The position numbers were made by a program, and so were the translations under genes. A DNA stretch of 14,553 nt, taken from positions 1 through 14,553 of the forward strand of contig JAICUZ010000032.1 in assembly GCA_025935595.1 (NCBI GenBank). Direction: 5' to 3'. Source of the DNA: Burkholderiales bacterium. GTDB lineage: Bacteria > Actinomycetota > Thermoleophilia > Gaiellales > Gaiellaceae. Shown here piece by piece: positions 1-5,570 of the stretch; the first letter of the stretch is position 1; each line of letters starts with the position of its first letter. The notes under the pieces were generated by a model. It was not told where the DNA came from. It did no database searches and saw only the letters and a program-made list of their open reading frames with translations.

Positions 1-287
1 CGATCGACGCGCTGCAGTACGTCGCGAATGCGGCCGTGCACCGCCGCGGCGTTGGGAAGTCGGTGACGGTGGACGTGGCGGGCTATCGGGAGCGTCGTCG
101 CGCGACGCTCGAGGGCATCGCGATGCGTGCAGCTGACCGCGCGGTCGCCGGCGAGCGGGTCCTGCTCGAGCCGATGACGGCGGTCGAGCGCAAGGTCGTG
201 CACACGCGGCTGCAGGACGTGGCCGGTGTGCAGACGATGAGCGAGGGGACGGAGCCGAATCGGTACGTCGTCATCCTCCCCGCTTGA
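1..287 (+). CDS. jag: Jag/SpoIIIJ-associated RNA-binding protein, 3' part
   Basis: This is the C-terminal part of a Jag-type protein, cut by the left edge; the reading frame is open from base 3 to a TGA at 285-287. The first visible residues (IDALQYVANAAVHRRG) match the end of the KH domain, whose GxxGxTLDALQYL-type loop is typical of Jag. They are followed by an R3H domain ending in ERKVVHTRLQD, GVQTMSEG and PNRYVVILP. Jag family proteins are cytoplasmic single-strand nucleic-acid binders, usually encoded next to the YidC insertase and linked to cell-envelope growth. The following gene, rsmG, has a reading frame that overlaps this 3' end, which matches the usual yidC-jag-rsmG-parAB order near the origin. 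The upstream N-terminal Jag domain is not in the window. Identification is firm. Confidence 0.9.
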   Translation, partial: IDALQYVANAAVHRRGVGKSVTVDVAGYRERRRATLEGIAMRAADRAVAGERVLLEPMTAVERKVVHTRLQDVAGVQTMSEGTEPNRYVVILPA

Positions 288-345
288 CGACGCCTGGCTC
301 GCGGCGGTTCTCGACACACCCGGGCTGACGTCGCTTCGCGACCCC

Positions 346-855
346 GTGGCGGCCCGGCGCGTCCTGCTCGACGACTCGCTCCGCGGCGCCCCGCTCGTCG
401 CGCAGTTCGACGGCCCGATCGTCGACGTCGGCAGCGGCGGTGGTGCACCCGGCATCCCACTCGCGCACGCGCTCCCCGAGCGTGAGGTGGTGCTGCTCGA
501 GGCGGAGCGGCGCAAGTGCGACTTCCTCGAGGGTGTCGCGCCCGCCAACGCACGCGTCGTGTGGGGGCGGGCGGAGGAGCAGGAGGTGGACTGGGCGGGC
601 GTGGCGGTCGCGAAGGCGCTCGCGCATCCACCGACCGCTGTCGAGTGGTGCCTGCCGCTCGTTCGTCCCGGTGGAGCGGTCGTGCTATGGGTCGGCCCGT
701 CGGCGGAGCCGGAGCGCGTGTCGCAGGTCGCGGAACGGATCGCCGGCGAGCTCACCGACTCCCCCGACGGGTTCTTGGTGATCCGCAAGCTCGCCCCGAC
801 TCCGCCCGGCTTTCCGAGGCGCGCCGGCGTCGCGAAGAAGCGTCCTTTGGCCTAG
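346..855 (+). CDS. rsmG: 16S rRNA (guanine-N7) methyltransferase RsmG (GidB)
   Basis: RsmG uses S-adenosylmethionine to methylate N7 of a guanine in the 530 loop of 16S rRNA. The SAM-binding glycine motif is clear (DVGSGGGAPGIPLA, residues 27-40), followed by the acidic end of strand 2 (VVLLEAERRKCDFL), GRAEE, and the family region AKALAHPPTAVEW...PGGAVVLWVG. From the GTG at 346 it has only 169 residues, against about 200-240 usual. The missing part seems to be N-terminal: the same frame is open from 241, and codons just before the GTG read LTSLRDP, which resembles the conserved RsmG stretch before the DSL motif. No ATG, GTG or TTG lies in frame between 241 and 345, so the true start is uncertain. 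Loss or alteration of this gene elsewhere gives low-level streptomycin resistance. It lies between jag and parA. Confidence 0.88.
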   Translation: MAARRVLLDDSLRGAPLVAQFDGPIVDVGSGGGAPGIPLAHALPEREVVLLEAERRKCDFLEGVAPANARVVWGRAEEQEVDWAGVAVAKALAHPPTAVEWCLPLVRPGGAVVLWVGPSAEPERVSQVAERIAGELTDSPDGFLVIRKLAPTPPGFPRRAGVAKKRPLA

Positions 856-886
856 GCCACCCGGGCCACGTCTGGTGCCAGGCACC
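849..886. repeat. Short palindromes after rsmG, one REP-like
   Basis: Two perfect palindromic elements follow each other. GGCCTAGGCC at 849-858 contains the rsmG stop codon. GGTGCC-A-GGCACC at 874-886 is a 6-bp inverted repeat with a single-base centre. No T-tract follows, so a canonical intrinsic terminator is not supported. The second element looks like the small dispersed palindromes found between genes of many bacteria, but its copy number in this genome cannot be seen here. Confidence 0.45.
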
Positions 887-905
887 GTCGAAGAACAGCC
901 ACATT

Positions 906-914
906 TCGTCCACA
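906..914 (+). promoter_or_regulatory. DnaA-box-like 9-mer upstream of parA
   Basis: TCGTCCACA differs at one base from TTGTCCACA, the DnaA box form favoured in high-GC actinobacteria. It sits 43 bp before parA, in a gene cluster normally close to oriC. It is a single site, so chance or a non-origin role is possible. Confidence 0.3.
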
Positions 915-945
915 GGAGAGAGTCTTCGCGGTCCGGTCCGACGGC

Positions 946-957
946 TAGATTGGCTCC
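946..957 (+). promoter_or_regulatory. Putative leaderless promoter -10 element of parA
   Basis: TAGATT at 946-951 fits the TAnnnT -10 pattern and is followed by 6 nt and then the parA GTG at 958. A start site 6-8 nt after the hexamer would put the mRNA 5' end at or within a base or two of the GTG, giving a leaderless message. No clear -35 hexamer is visible, and the only purine-rich SD-like stretch (AGGAGAG, about 914-920) is roughly 38 nt too far upstream to act as a ribosome-binding site. Confidence 0.45.
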
Positions 958-1710
958 GTGAAGCCGCGGGTCTACGCCTTTGCGAACCAGAAGGGCGGGG
1001 TGGGCAAGACGACCACCGCGATCAACCTCGCGGCGTGTCTCGCCGAGGCGGGTGAGCGCTCGCTCGTCGTCGATCTCGACCCGCAGGCGAACGCGACGTC
1101 CGGGCTCGGCATGCGCGCGAACGGGACCTCGAGCTACGACCTCCTCGACGGCGCTCCGCTCGAGGAGCTCGTGAAGCCGACTGCGTTCGACAACCTCTTC
1201 CTCGTCCCGTCGAAGCCCGAGCTCGCCGGCGCCGCCGTCGAGCTCTCGCGACACGACGACGGCGACCGGTACCTCGCGCAGGCGCTCGAGCATGCCGACG
1301 GATTCGACTTCGTCCTCCTCGACTGCCCGCCGTCGCTCGGGCCGCTGACGGTCAACGCGTTGGCCGCAGCCGACCGCGTGATCGTGCCGGTGCAGACCGA
1401 GTACTACGCGCTCGAGGGGCTCGCGCAGCTCGTGCAGTCGATCAACCTGATCAAGACCCGGCTCAACCCGCGGCTCGAGATCGCGGGTGTCCTGCTGACG
1501 ATGGCGGACGGGCGCACGCGCCTCTCGGCCGACGTCGAGGCAGAGGTGCGGAGACACTTCGGCGAGCTCGTGTTCACCGCCGTCGTGCCGCGCTCGGTGC
1601 GCGTCGCCGAGGCGCCGAGCCACGGTCTGCCCGTGACCCACTACGACCGGCGCTCGCGCGGCGCCGAGGCCTACTGGAAGGTGGCGATGGAGCTTGTCGA
1701 GCGTCGGTAA
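958..1710 (+). CDS. parA: Chromosome partitioning ATPase ParA (Soj)
   Basis: ParA is a cytoplasmic, nucleoid-binding ATPase that dimerises with ATP and is stimulated by ParB to move replicated origins apart. The protein has 250 residues, the usual chromosomal size. It shows the deviant Walker A motif KGGVGKTTT (residues 12-20) with the signature lysine, the A' motif DLDPQANAT (39-47), and Walker B as LLDCPP (D122). The motif EYYALEGLAQL (about 148-158) is typical of the family. No extended N-terminal helix-turn-helix is present, which favours a chromosomal Soj over a plasmid P1-type ParA. The GTG start directly precedes the conserved VYAFANQKGGVGKT and lies 6 nt after a -10-like hexamer. The last codons overlap parB by 17 bp, so the two are expected to be cotranscribed. 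Confidence 0.95.
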   Translation: MKPRVYAFANQKGGVGKTTTAINLAACLAEAGERSLVVDLDPQANATSGLGMRANGTSSYDLLDGAPLEELVKPTAFDNLFLVPSKPELAGAAVELSRHDDGDRYLAQALEHADGFDFVLLDCPPSLGPLTVNALAAADRVIVPVQTEYYALEGLAQLVQSINLIKTRLNPRLEIAGVLLTMADGRTRLSADVEAEVRRHFGELVFTAVVPRSVRVAEAPSHGLPVTHYDRRSRGAEAYWKVAMELVERR

Positions 1711-2539
1711 CCCGCGGCGCGGCCTCGGCCGCGGCTTCGAGGTCCTGATCGGGAACGCCGAGCCGGAGCTCGCCCACGTCCCGGTCGACCAGATCCACCG
1801 CAACCCGAACCAGCCGCGGAAGGAGTTCGACGGCGAGACCGTGTCGGGCCTCGCGGAGTCGATCCGCTCGCAGGGGCTCATCCAGCCGGTCGTCGTTCGT
1901 CCGCGCGTGCACGGCGGGTACGAGCTGATCGCCGGCGAGCGCCGCTGGCGCGCCGCGATCGAGGCGGGAATCACGACCGTGCCGGCGGTGATCCGCGAAG
2001 CAGACGACCGCGACACCCTCTTGCTCGGGCTCGTCGAGAACGTCGCGCGCGAGGACCTGTCGCCGATCGAGGAAGCGCGCGCGTACGCGATCCTCCTCGA
2101 CGACTTCGGCCTCGCACTCTCCGAGGTCGCCGATCGCGTCGGCAAGTCGAAGCCGACGGTCTCGAACCGCGTGCGCCTCCTCGAGCTGCCGAGCGACGTG
2201 CTCGAGCTCGTCGGTCGCGGCGAGCTCTCGGAGGGCCATGCCCGCGCGCTCCTCTCGATCCCCGACCACGACGCCCGCCGCCGGCTCGCGCGCCGCATCG
2301 TGCGCGACGGGATGTCCGTGCGGTCGGCCGAGCGCGCAGCCAAAGCGGCCGGCGCGGCGACCCGCGAACGCCGGACCAGCGCCGTCGATCCTGCCGTGGC
2401 CCAGCGGGTACGCGACGCGTTCCGGGCGCTCACGGGGTTCGACGCGAAGGTTGGCGCTGCCGGGCTCCAGGTGGCAGTCGACGGCGACGTCCAGCTCGAA
2501 GAGCTCGCCGAAGCGCTCGAGCGGCTGCTCGCGGCGTAA
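1694..2539 (+). CDS. parB: Chromosome partitioning protein ParB (Spo0J)
   Basis: ParB binds parS sites near the origin, spreads as a CTP-dependent clamp and activates ParA. The 281-residue product starts with the family N-terminus PRRGLGRGFEVLIG, including the arginine-rich ParA-stimulating segment. It then has NPNQPRKEF (about 37-45), the CTP-binding box GERRWRAA (81-88), ENVAREDLSPIEEA (115-128) and a helix-turn-helix LSEVADRVGKSKPTVSNRVRLLEL (about 142-165). The C-terminal dimerisation domain is short, ending ELAEALERLLAA. The only usable start is TTG at 1694, inside the end of parA. It has a weak GGAG immediately upstream, which suggests translational coupling. I found no parS-like TGTTTCACGTGAAACA in the window, so the sites presumably lie elsewhere. 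Confidence 0.95.
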   Translation: MSSVGNPRRGLGRGFEVLIGNAEPELAHVPVDQIHRNPNQPRKEFDGETVSGLAESIRSQGLIQPVVVRPRVHGGYELIAGERRWRAAIEAGITTVPAVIREADDRDTLLLGLVENVAREDLSPIEEARAYAILLDDFGLALSEVADRVGKSKPTVSNRVRLLELPSDVLELVGRGELSEGHARALLSIPDHDARRRLARRIVRDGMSVRSAERAAKAAGAATRERRTSAVDPAVAQRVRDAFRALTGFDAKVGAAGLQVAVDGDVQLEELAEALERLLAA

Positions 2540-2569
2540 CCTCGCTGCGCCTGCGGGCGTTCACCCTGC

Positions 2570-2818
2570 GTGCACGGGCTCTGGCTCGACGATCTCGAGG
2601 CTCTCGAGGCGATCTCCCAAGACGACGACACGCGTCGCCTGTTCCTGCGCATGGCGCAGCTGTCGCAGGACGGGCGCGTCAAGCCGTTCCTGCGCGAGCT
2701 GGCCGCGGACGCCGACCTCGACAACGCGACGAAGTCGAATTTGTCGGAGCTCGCCCAGGACGCGGCCTTCTTGCACGTCGTCGAGGACTACGTCCTTCGC
2801 ACCCGCGAACAGCACTAG
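2570..2818 (+). CDS. Small acidic hypothetical protein downstream of parB
   Basis: This is an 82-residue predicted protein that I do not recognise. It starts at a GTG 30 bp after the parB stop and ends at TAG just before the tRNA gene. Its codons have the same strong G/C third-position bias as parB, which supports real coding. The sequence is acidic and helical-looking: a Leu/Glu-rich start (LWLDDLEALEAI), a central basic patch around RRLFLRMAQL and GRVKPFLREL, and a C-terminal helix ending DYVLRTREQH. There is no signal peptide, membrane segment or cysteine, so a small soluble cytoplasmic protein is likely. Its position at the end of parAB suggests cotranscription but not a function. The main alternative is a chance open frame, which I think less likely given codon bias and composition. 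Confidence 0.6.
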   Translation: MHGLWLDDLEALEAISQDDDTRRLFLRMAQLSQDGRVKPFLRELAADADLDNATKSNLSELAQDAAFLHVVEDYVLRTREQH

Positions 2819-2829
2819 CGCGCAGGGAG

Positions 2830-2903
2830 TGGGCGATCCTGGACTCGAACCAGGGACCTCCGCCTTATCAGAGCGGCGCTCTAACCAACTGAGCTAATCG
2901 CCC
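2830..2903 (-). tRNA. tRNA-Ile (anticodon GAT)
   Basis: The minus strand folds into a full cloverleaf. The acceptor stem is GGGCGAT paired with ATCGCCC, and the D arm is GCTC...GAGC. The anticodon stem CCGCT/GGCGG (one G-U pair) closes the loop CTGATAA with anticodon GAT. The T arm is CCTGG-TTCGAGT-CCAGG. The discriminator is A, and the 3' CCA is not encoded (the next bases are CTC). It is a single gene here, not inside an rRNA spacer as tRNA-Ile(GAT) often is. Confidence 0.96.
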
Positions 2904-2914
2904 GCGCGGGCCGC

Positions 2915-2941
2915 ATGATAGCGCTCTGCGTCTGGCTCCAA
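2915..2941 (-). promoter_or_regulatory. Promoter of tRNA-Ile
   Basis: Read on the minus strand, TTGGAG (2941-2936) and TATCAT (2920-2915) resemble -35 and -10 hexamers with a 15-bp spacer, slightly shorter than ideal. TATCAT matches TATAAT at five of six bases. The mature tRNA 5' end lies 11 nt after the -10, consistent with a very short 5' leader for RNase P. Confidence 0.5.
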
Positions 2942-2950
2942 CCTCGGGGG

Positions 2951-2964
2951 TACTCTAGGAAGCG
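2951..2964 (+). promoter_or_regulatory. Putative -10 element of the BFN-domain gene
   Basis: TACTCT (2951-2956) fits TAnnnT and is followed by 8 nt and then the ATG at 2965, the spacing expected for a leaderless or nearly leaderless mRNA. AGGAAG (2957-2962) overlaps this spacer but lies only 2 nt from the ATG, which is close for a Shine-Dalgarno site. Either reading is possible. Confidence 0.4.
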
Positions 2965-3489
2965 ATGGTCGAGATGACGATCTACGGAGTCTCGTTCGAC
3001 CTCGTCGGCAAGCAGCCCATCGTGCTCTTGAAGACGGCCGACGGCAACCGCTACCTGCCGATCTGGATCGGTCATCCCGAAGCGGCCGCGATCTTGATGA
3101 AGCTGCAAGGAGCGTCGGCCCCACGGCCGCTCACACACGACCTGCTCGTCAACATCCTCGGCGAGCTCGACGTCGAGATCGTGCGCGTCACCGTCACCGA
3201 GCTGCGTGAGAACACCTTCCACGCGTCGATCACCGTCGCGCAGAACGGGAACGAGCTCGAGATCGACTCGCGCTCGTCCGACGCGATCGCCGTCGCCGTC
3301 CGCGCACAGGTCCCGATCTTCGCCGCGGACGACGTGATCGAGGAGTCGGCGATCGAGATGGAAGGCGACGACGTGAACGAGGAAGAGATCGTCGACCAGT
3401 TCAAGGACTTCCTCGACCGTGTCTCCGCAGAGGACTTCGTCGAAGCCGAAGAGCTCGTCGAGCACGAAGAGGAAGACGAAGAGACCTAG
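2965..3489 (+). CDS. BFN/DUF151-domain protein (bifunctional nuclease family)
   Basis: The 174-residue product carries a single BFN domain (DUF151). Family landmarks are IYGVSFD at the start, PIVLLKTADGNRYLPIWIGHPEAAAI (about 18-43), RPLTHDLL (54-61) and SRSSDAIAVAVRAQVPIF (102-119), where most members read aRPSDAIALAvR. Some family members have been reported to have DNase and RNase activity and to act in plant defence or photosynthesis regulation, but the bacterial role is poorly defined and no activity should be assumed here. The C-terminal 50 residues are strongly acidic (EEIVDQFKDFLDRVSAEDF then runs of Glu/Asp). The gene is alone on its strand, divergent from the tRNA, and its stop codon overlaps that of the convergent chorismate mutase. 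The fold assignment is firm and the function weak. Confidence 0.88.
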   Translation: MVEMTIYGVSFDLVGKQPIVLLKTADGNRYLPIWIGHPEAAAILMKLQGASAPRPLTHDLLVNILGELDVEIVRVTVTELRENTFHASITVAQNGNELEIDSRSSDAIAVAVRAQVPIFAADDVIEESAIEMEGDDVNEEEIVDQFKDFLDRVSAEDFVEAEELVEHEEEDEET

Positions 3490-3776
3490 ACCTCGCGCTT
3501 CGTGAGCGCGAGGAGCTCGGCGTAGAACGCGCGCAGCCCGGCCTCGGAGAGCGGGCCGGGATTCTCGCGCACACGCTCGGCGACCATCTGCGCCTCTCGG
3601 TCGGGATCGACGAATGCGATCCCGTGCTCGTCCTTGTGGCGCTTCAGCCGCGCGACGGTGTCGATGCGCCGGTTCACGAGCGCGACGAGCTCGCGGTCGA
3701 TCGCGGTGATCTCGTCACGCAGGCCGCTGACGACGTTGTCGCTCAATACACGTAAACCGTAGACCCGTCGGCGCAC
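3486..3776 (-). CDS. Chorismate mutase, AroQ type
   Basis: This small stand-alone chorismate mutase would convert chorismate to prephenate for Phe/Tyr synthesis in the cytoplasm. With the GTG at 3776 it has 96 residues. A TTG at 3746 (before SDNVVSGLRDEI) is an alternative start giving 86. Active-site residues of the E. coli P-protein domain line up at constant spacing: R20, R37, K48, D57, R60 and E61, in LRDEITAIDREL, NRRIDTVARLK and DPDREAQMV. The position matching E. coli Gln88 appears to be Glu95, as in fungal enzymes; this comes from a hand alignment. There is no signal peptide, so it is not the secreted *AroQ form. It follows the CPBP gene by 9 bp on the minus strand, so cotranscription is likely. 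A -10-like TACGGT at 3761-3756 could also serve the TTG start. Confidence 0.88.
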   Translation of the reverse strand: MRRRVYGLRVLSDNVVSGLRDEITAIDRELVALVNRRIDTVARLKRHKDEHGIAFVDPDREAQMVAERVRENPGPLSEAGLRAFYAELLALTKREV

Positions 3777-3785
3777 ACGGTGACG

Positions 3786-4415
3786 CTAGCTGCTGATGGT
3801 GACGGCGGCGACGAGGGCGATCAGGTTGAACACGCCGTGCGCGACCATTCCTGGGAAGACGCTGTCCGTGCGCGAGCGGACCCAGGCGAGCAGGCAGCCG
3901 AAGAAGACGATCACCGGTAACAGGATCGCGAGCCCGTGCGACAAGCCGAACAGCACACCGACCGCGAGAATGGCGGGCCAACGCCCGAACGGCTCGAGGA
4001 GCGAGTAGCCGATCCCGCGGAACATGATCTCTTCGGCGAGCGGCACGAGCGTGCAGATGACGATGCCGTTGACGACGTAGGCCGCCGCGTGCGCCGGCTC
4101 CCAGTGCGCGGGGACGAGACCCTGCTCGTTGCCCGGGTGCGTGAGACCGGCGTAGATCGGCTCGAAGACGTAGATCGCGACGAGCACACCGGCGACGTAC
4201 GCGGCGGCCCGCCTGGGCGAGACCGGCCTCCGCAAGGCAAGAAGCCTCGGCCGGGGACGCGCGATCGCCAGCATGAGGCCGACGATGATCGCTGCCTGGA
4301 TCACGCCGTTCGCGACGGTCGACCACTGGTAGAGCAGGTCCGGCTTCGGTTTGGGCGAGGCGTACTGGAGGGCGATCAGCGCCGTGACGAGCGCGAGCCA
4401 CACTGCGAGGCGCAT
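3786..4415 (-). CDS. CPBP-family intramembrane metalloprotease
   Basis: This is a 209-residue polytopic membrane protein of the CPBP (Abi/CAAX-processing, Rce1-like) family, glutamate-dependent intramembrane proteases. The catalytic motifs are present: EEIMFRG with Glu128, Glu129 and Arg133, then FGLSH with His160, and HGVFN with His193 and Asn197. About six hydrophobic segments are visible, starting at residues 3-17 with further ones near 36-51, 70-86, 111-126, 146-176 and 190-207. The start is the ATG at 4415, which begins directly with the first membrane segment; an upstream in-frame ATG at 4463 would add 16 polar residues and run through the divergent promoter. Substrate is unknown. Bacterial members have been linked to peptide maturation, self-immunity and membrane-protein processing. 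It lies upstream of chorismate mutase and divergent from the DUF2203 gene. Confidence 0.9.
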   Translation of the reverse strand: MRLAVWLALVTALIALQYASPKPKPDLLYQWSTVANGVIQAAIIVGLMLAIARPRPRLLALRRPVSPRRAAAYVAGVLVAIYVFEPIYAGLTHPGNEQGLVPAHWEPAHAAAYVVNGIVICTLVPLAEEIMFRGIGYSLLEPFGRWPAILAVGVLFGLSHGLAILLPVIVFFGCLLAWVRSRTDSVFPGMVAHGVFNLIALVAAVTISS

Positions 4416-4426
4416 CGTGTCGGCCC

Positions 4427-4443
4427 TACCATGGGGCGGCGCC
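4427..4443 (+). promoter_or_regulatory. Putative -10 element of the DUF2203-mscS-PBP operon
   Basis: TACCAT (4427-4432) fits TAnnnT in the 28-bp divergent gap and lies 11 nt before the GTG at 4444, implying a 5' leader of only a few bases. The opposite strand reads CATGGT over nearly the same bases, 12 nt before the CPBP ATG, so the promoters may overlap. No convincing -35 or Shine-Dalgarno sequence is visible. Confidence 0.35.
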
Positions 4444-4854
4444 GTGCCGAAACGCCTGTTCACTCCACGCGAGGCTAACAGCGCGCTCGATCAGGTGCGC
4501 CCCATCGCCGAGCGTCTCGTCGCGCTGCGATCGGAGATGCGCGAGCTCGCGGAGACGCAGGGCGACAGCATTCTCGCGATCGGCGGGAACGGCGTCGGCT
4601 ACGCGGCCACCGACCTGAAGGCGGCGCAGGGCGGGTTGGAGCAGTTGGCCGAGCAGACCGCCGAAGCGCTCCGCGAGCTCGACGCGATCGGAGTCGTCGT
4701 GAAAGACCTCGATGTCGGGCTGCTCGACTTCCCCGGGTTGCGCGACGGCGAAGAGGTCGAGCTCTGCTGGCAGGTCGGCGAAGCCTCGGTCGCGTACTGG
4801 CATCCGCTCGAGGCGGGCTACCGCGGGCGGAAACCCATCGACTGGGACGAATAG
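4444..4854 (+). CDS. DUF2203 family protein
   Basis: The 136-residue product belongs to DUF2203, a family without assigned function. Recognisable landmarks are the N-terminal RLFTPREANSALDQVRPIAERL (the FTxxEANxxLPxV pattern), a long helical centre, then GVVVKDLDVGLLDFPGLRDG and EVELCWQVGEASVAYWHPLE, and the C-terminal GYRGRKPID. The conserved Cys-Trp and Trp-His pairs suggest a structured, perhaps ligand-binding, C-terminal region. There is no signal peptide or membrane segment. The GTG at 4444 is chosen because it starts exactly at the conserved N-terminus and sits just after a -10-like hexamer. It is the first gene of a tight three-gene operon with an MscS channel (10-bp gap) and a class A PBP, so a cell-envelope link is possible but only by association. 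Confidence 0.85.
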   Translation: MPKRLFTPREANSALDQVRPIAERLVALRSEMRELAETQGDSILAIGGNGVGYAATDLKAAQGGLEQLAEQTAEALRELDAIGVVVKDLDVGLLDFPGLRDGEEVELCWQVGEASVAYWHPLEAGYRGRKPIDWDE

Positions 4855-4864
4855 AGACCATCTG

Positions 4865-5569
4865 ATGTCACTCTTCTGGCAGCGTTTGCTCACCGCCGTC
4901 GGGGTACTTGCCGTCACGATCGTGGCCGCGAAGCTCGTCGACTGGCGGATCTCCAAGCGATCGCTCGATCCGAGCATCGCGACGCGCTACCGCGTGCTCC
5001 GGCGCACGCTCATGGCGGCCATCGTCTTCGTCGGGATCCTGTCGGCGCTCCTCGTCATCCCAGAGGTGCGGACCGTCGCCGGCGGTGTGCTCGCCTCGTC
5101 GGCGGTCATCGGCCTCGTGATCGGCTTCGCGAGCCAGCGAACGATCGGCAATGTCGTCGCCGGCGTGCTGATCGCCGTCAGCCAGCCGCTGCGCCTCGGC
5201 GACGAGGTCGAGGTGCAGGGCGTCCAGGGTGTCGTCGAGGAGATCGGTCTCACCTACACGTGGATCCGCACCCGGGACAACGACCGGCTGGTCGTGCCGA
5301 ACGAGAAGCTTGCGTCGGAGACGATCCGCAACTCGACGATCCGAAGCGCCGAGACCTTCGCCGAGGCATCCGTCGAGGTGCCGTCTGCGAACCTACCGGC
5401 GACGGTGCAGGCGCTCGGAGGTGACGGAGACGAGGTGTACGTGACGGCGCTCAAGGGAGACAAGGCGGTTGTGAAGGTCCGGAGGCGCGTGTCGAACGAG
5501 GCGGTCGCCGACCGTGAGGCGAGCGACCTGCGGCTCGTGCTCGCGCAGCGGCTCGAGGCAATGAGCTGA
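4865..5569 (+). CDS. Small MscS-type mechanosensitive channel
   Basis: This 234-residue membrane protein has the MscS pore domain and the beta domain after it. An N-terminal hydrophobic helix (about 4-23) is followed by a second near 50-70. The pore-lining TM3 region is rich in small residues: GGVLASSAVIGLVIGFASQRTIGNVVAGVLIAV (about 76-108). PLRLGDEVEVQG and the GVVEEIGLTYTWIRTRDNDRLVVPNEKL segment are classic MscS middle-domain signatures. The C-terminal alpha/beta domain is shorter than in E. coli MscS (286 residues). MscS channels release solutes on hypo-osmotic shock. Here the gene sits between DUF2203 and a cell-wall synthase, with a 1-nt gap to the next start. ATG 4865 is the natural start after a weak GAG-containing upstream sequence. 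Confidence 0.92.
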   Translation: MSLFWQRLLTAVGVLAVTIVAAKLVDWRISKRSLDPSIATRYRVLRRTLMAAIVFVGILSALLVIPEVRTVAGGVLASSAVIGLVIGFASQRTIGNVVAGVLIAVSQPLRLGDEVEVQGVQGVVEEIGLTYTWIRTRDNDRLVVPNEKLASETIRNSTIRSAETFAEASVEVPSANLPATVQALGGDGDEVYVTALKGDKAVVKVRRRVSNEAVADREASDLRLVLAQRLEAMS

Positions 5570-5570
5570 A

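Noticed and set aside
849..886. Intrinsic terminator after rsmG
   Set aside because: Palindromes exist, but stems are short and there is no T-rich run after them on the plus strand.
685..2724. Very long open frame (679 codons) on the minus strand
   Set aside because: It lies antisense to rsmG, parA and parB, all of which are certain. Its product is rich in Arg/Ser/Ala without any domain, as expected from the complement of high-GC codons.
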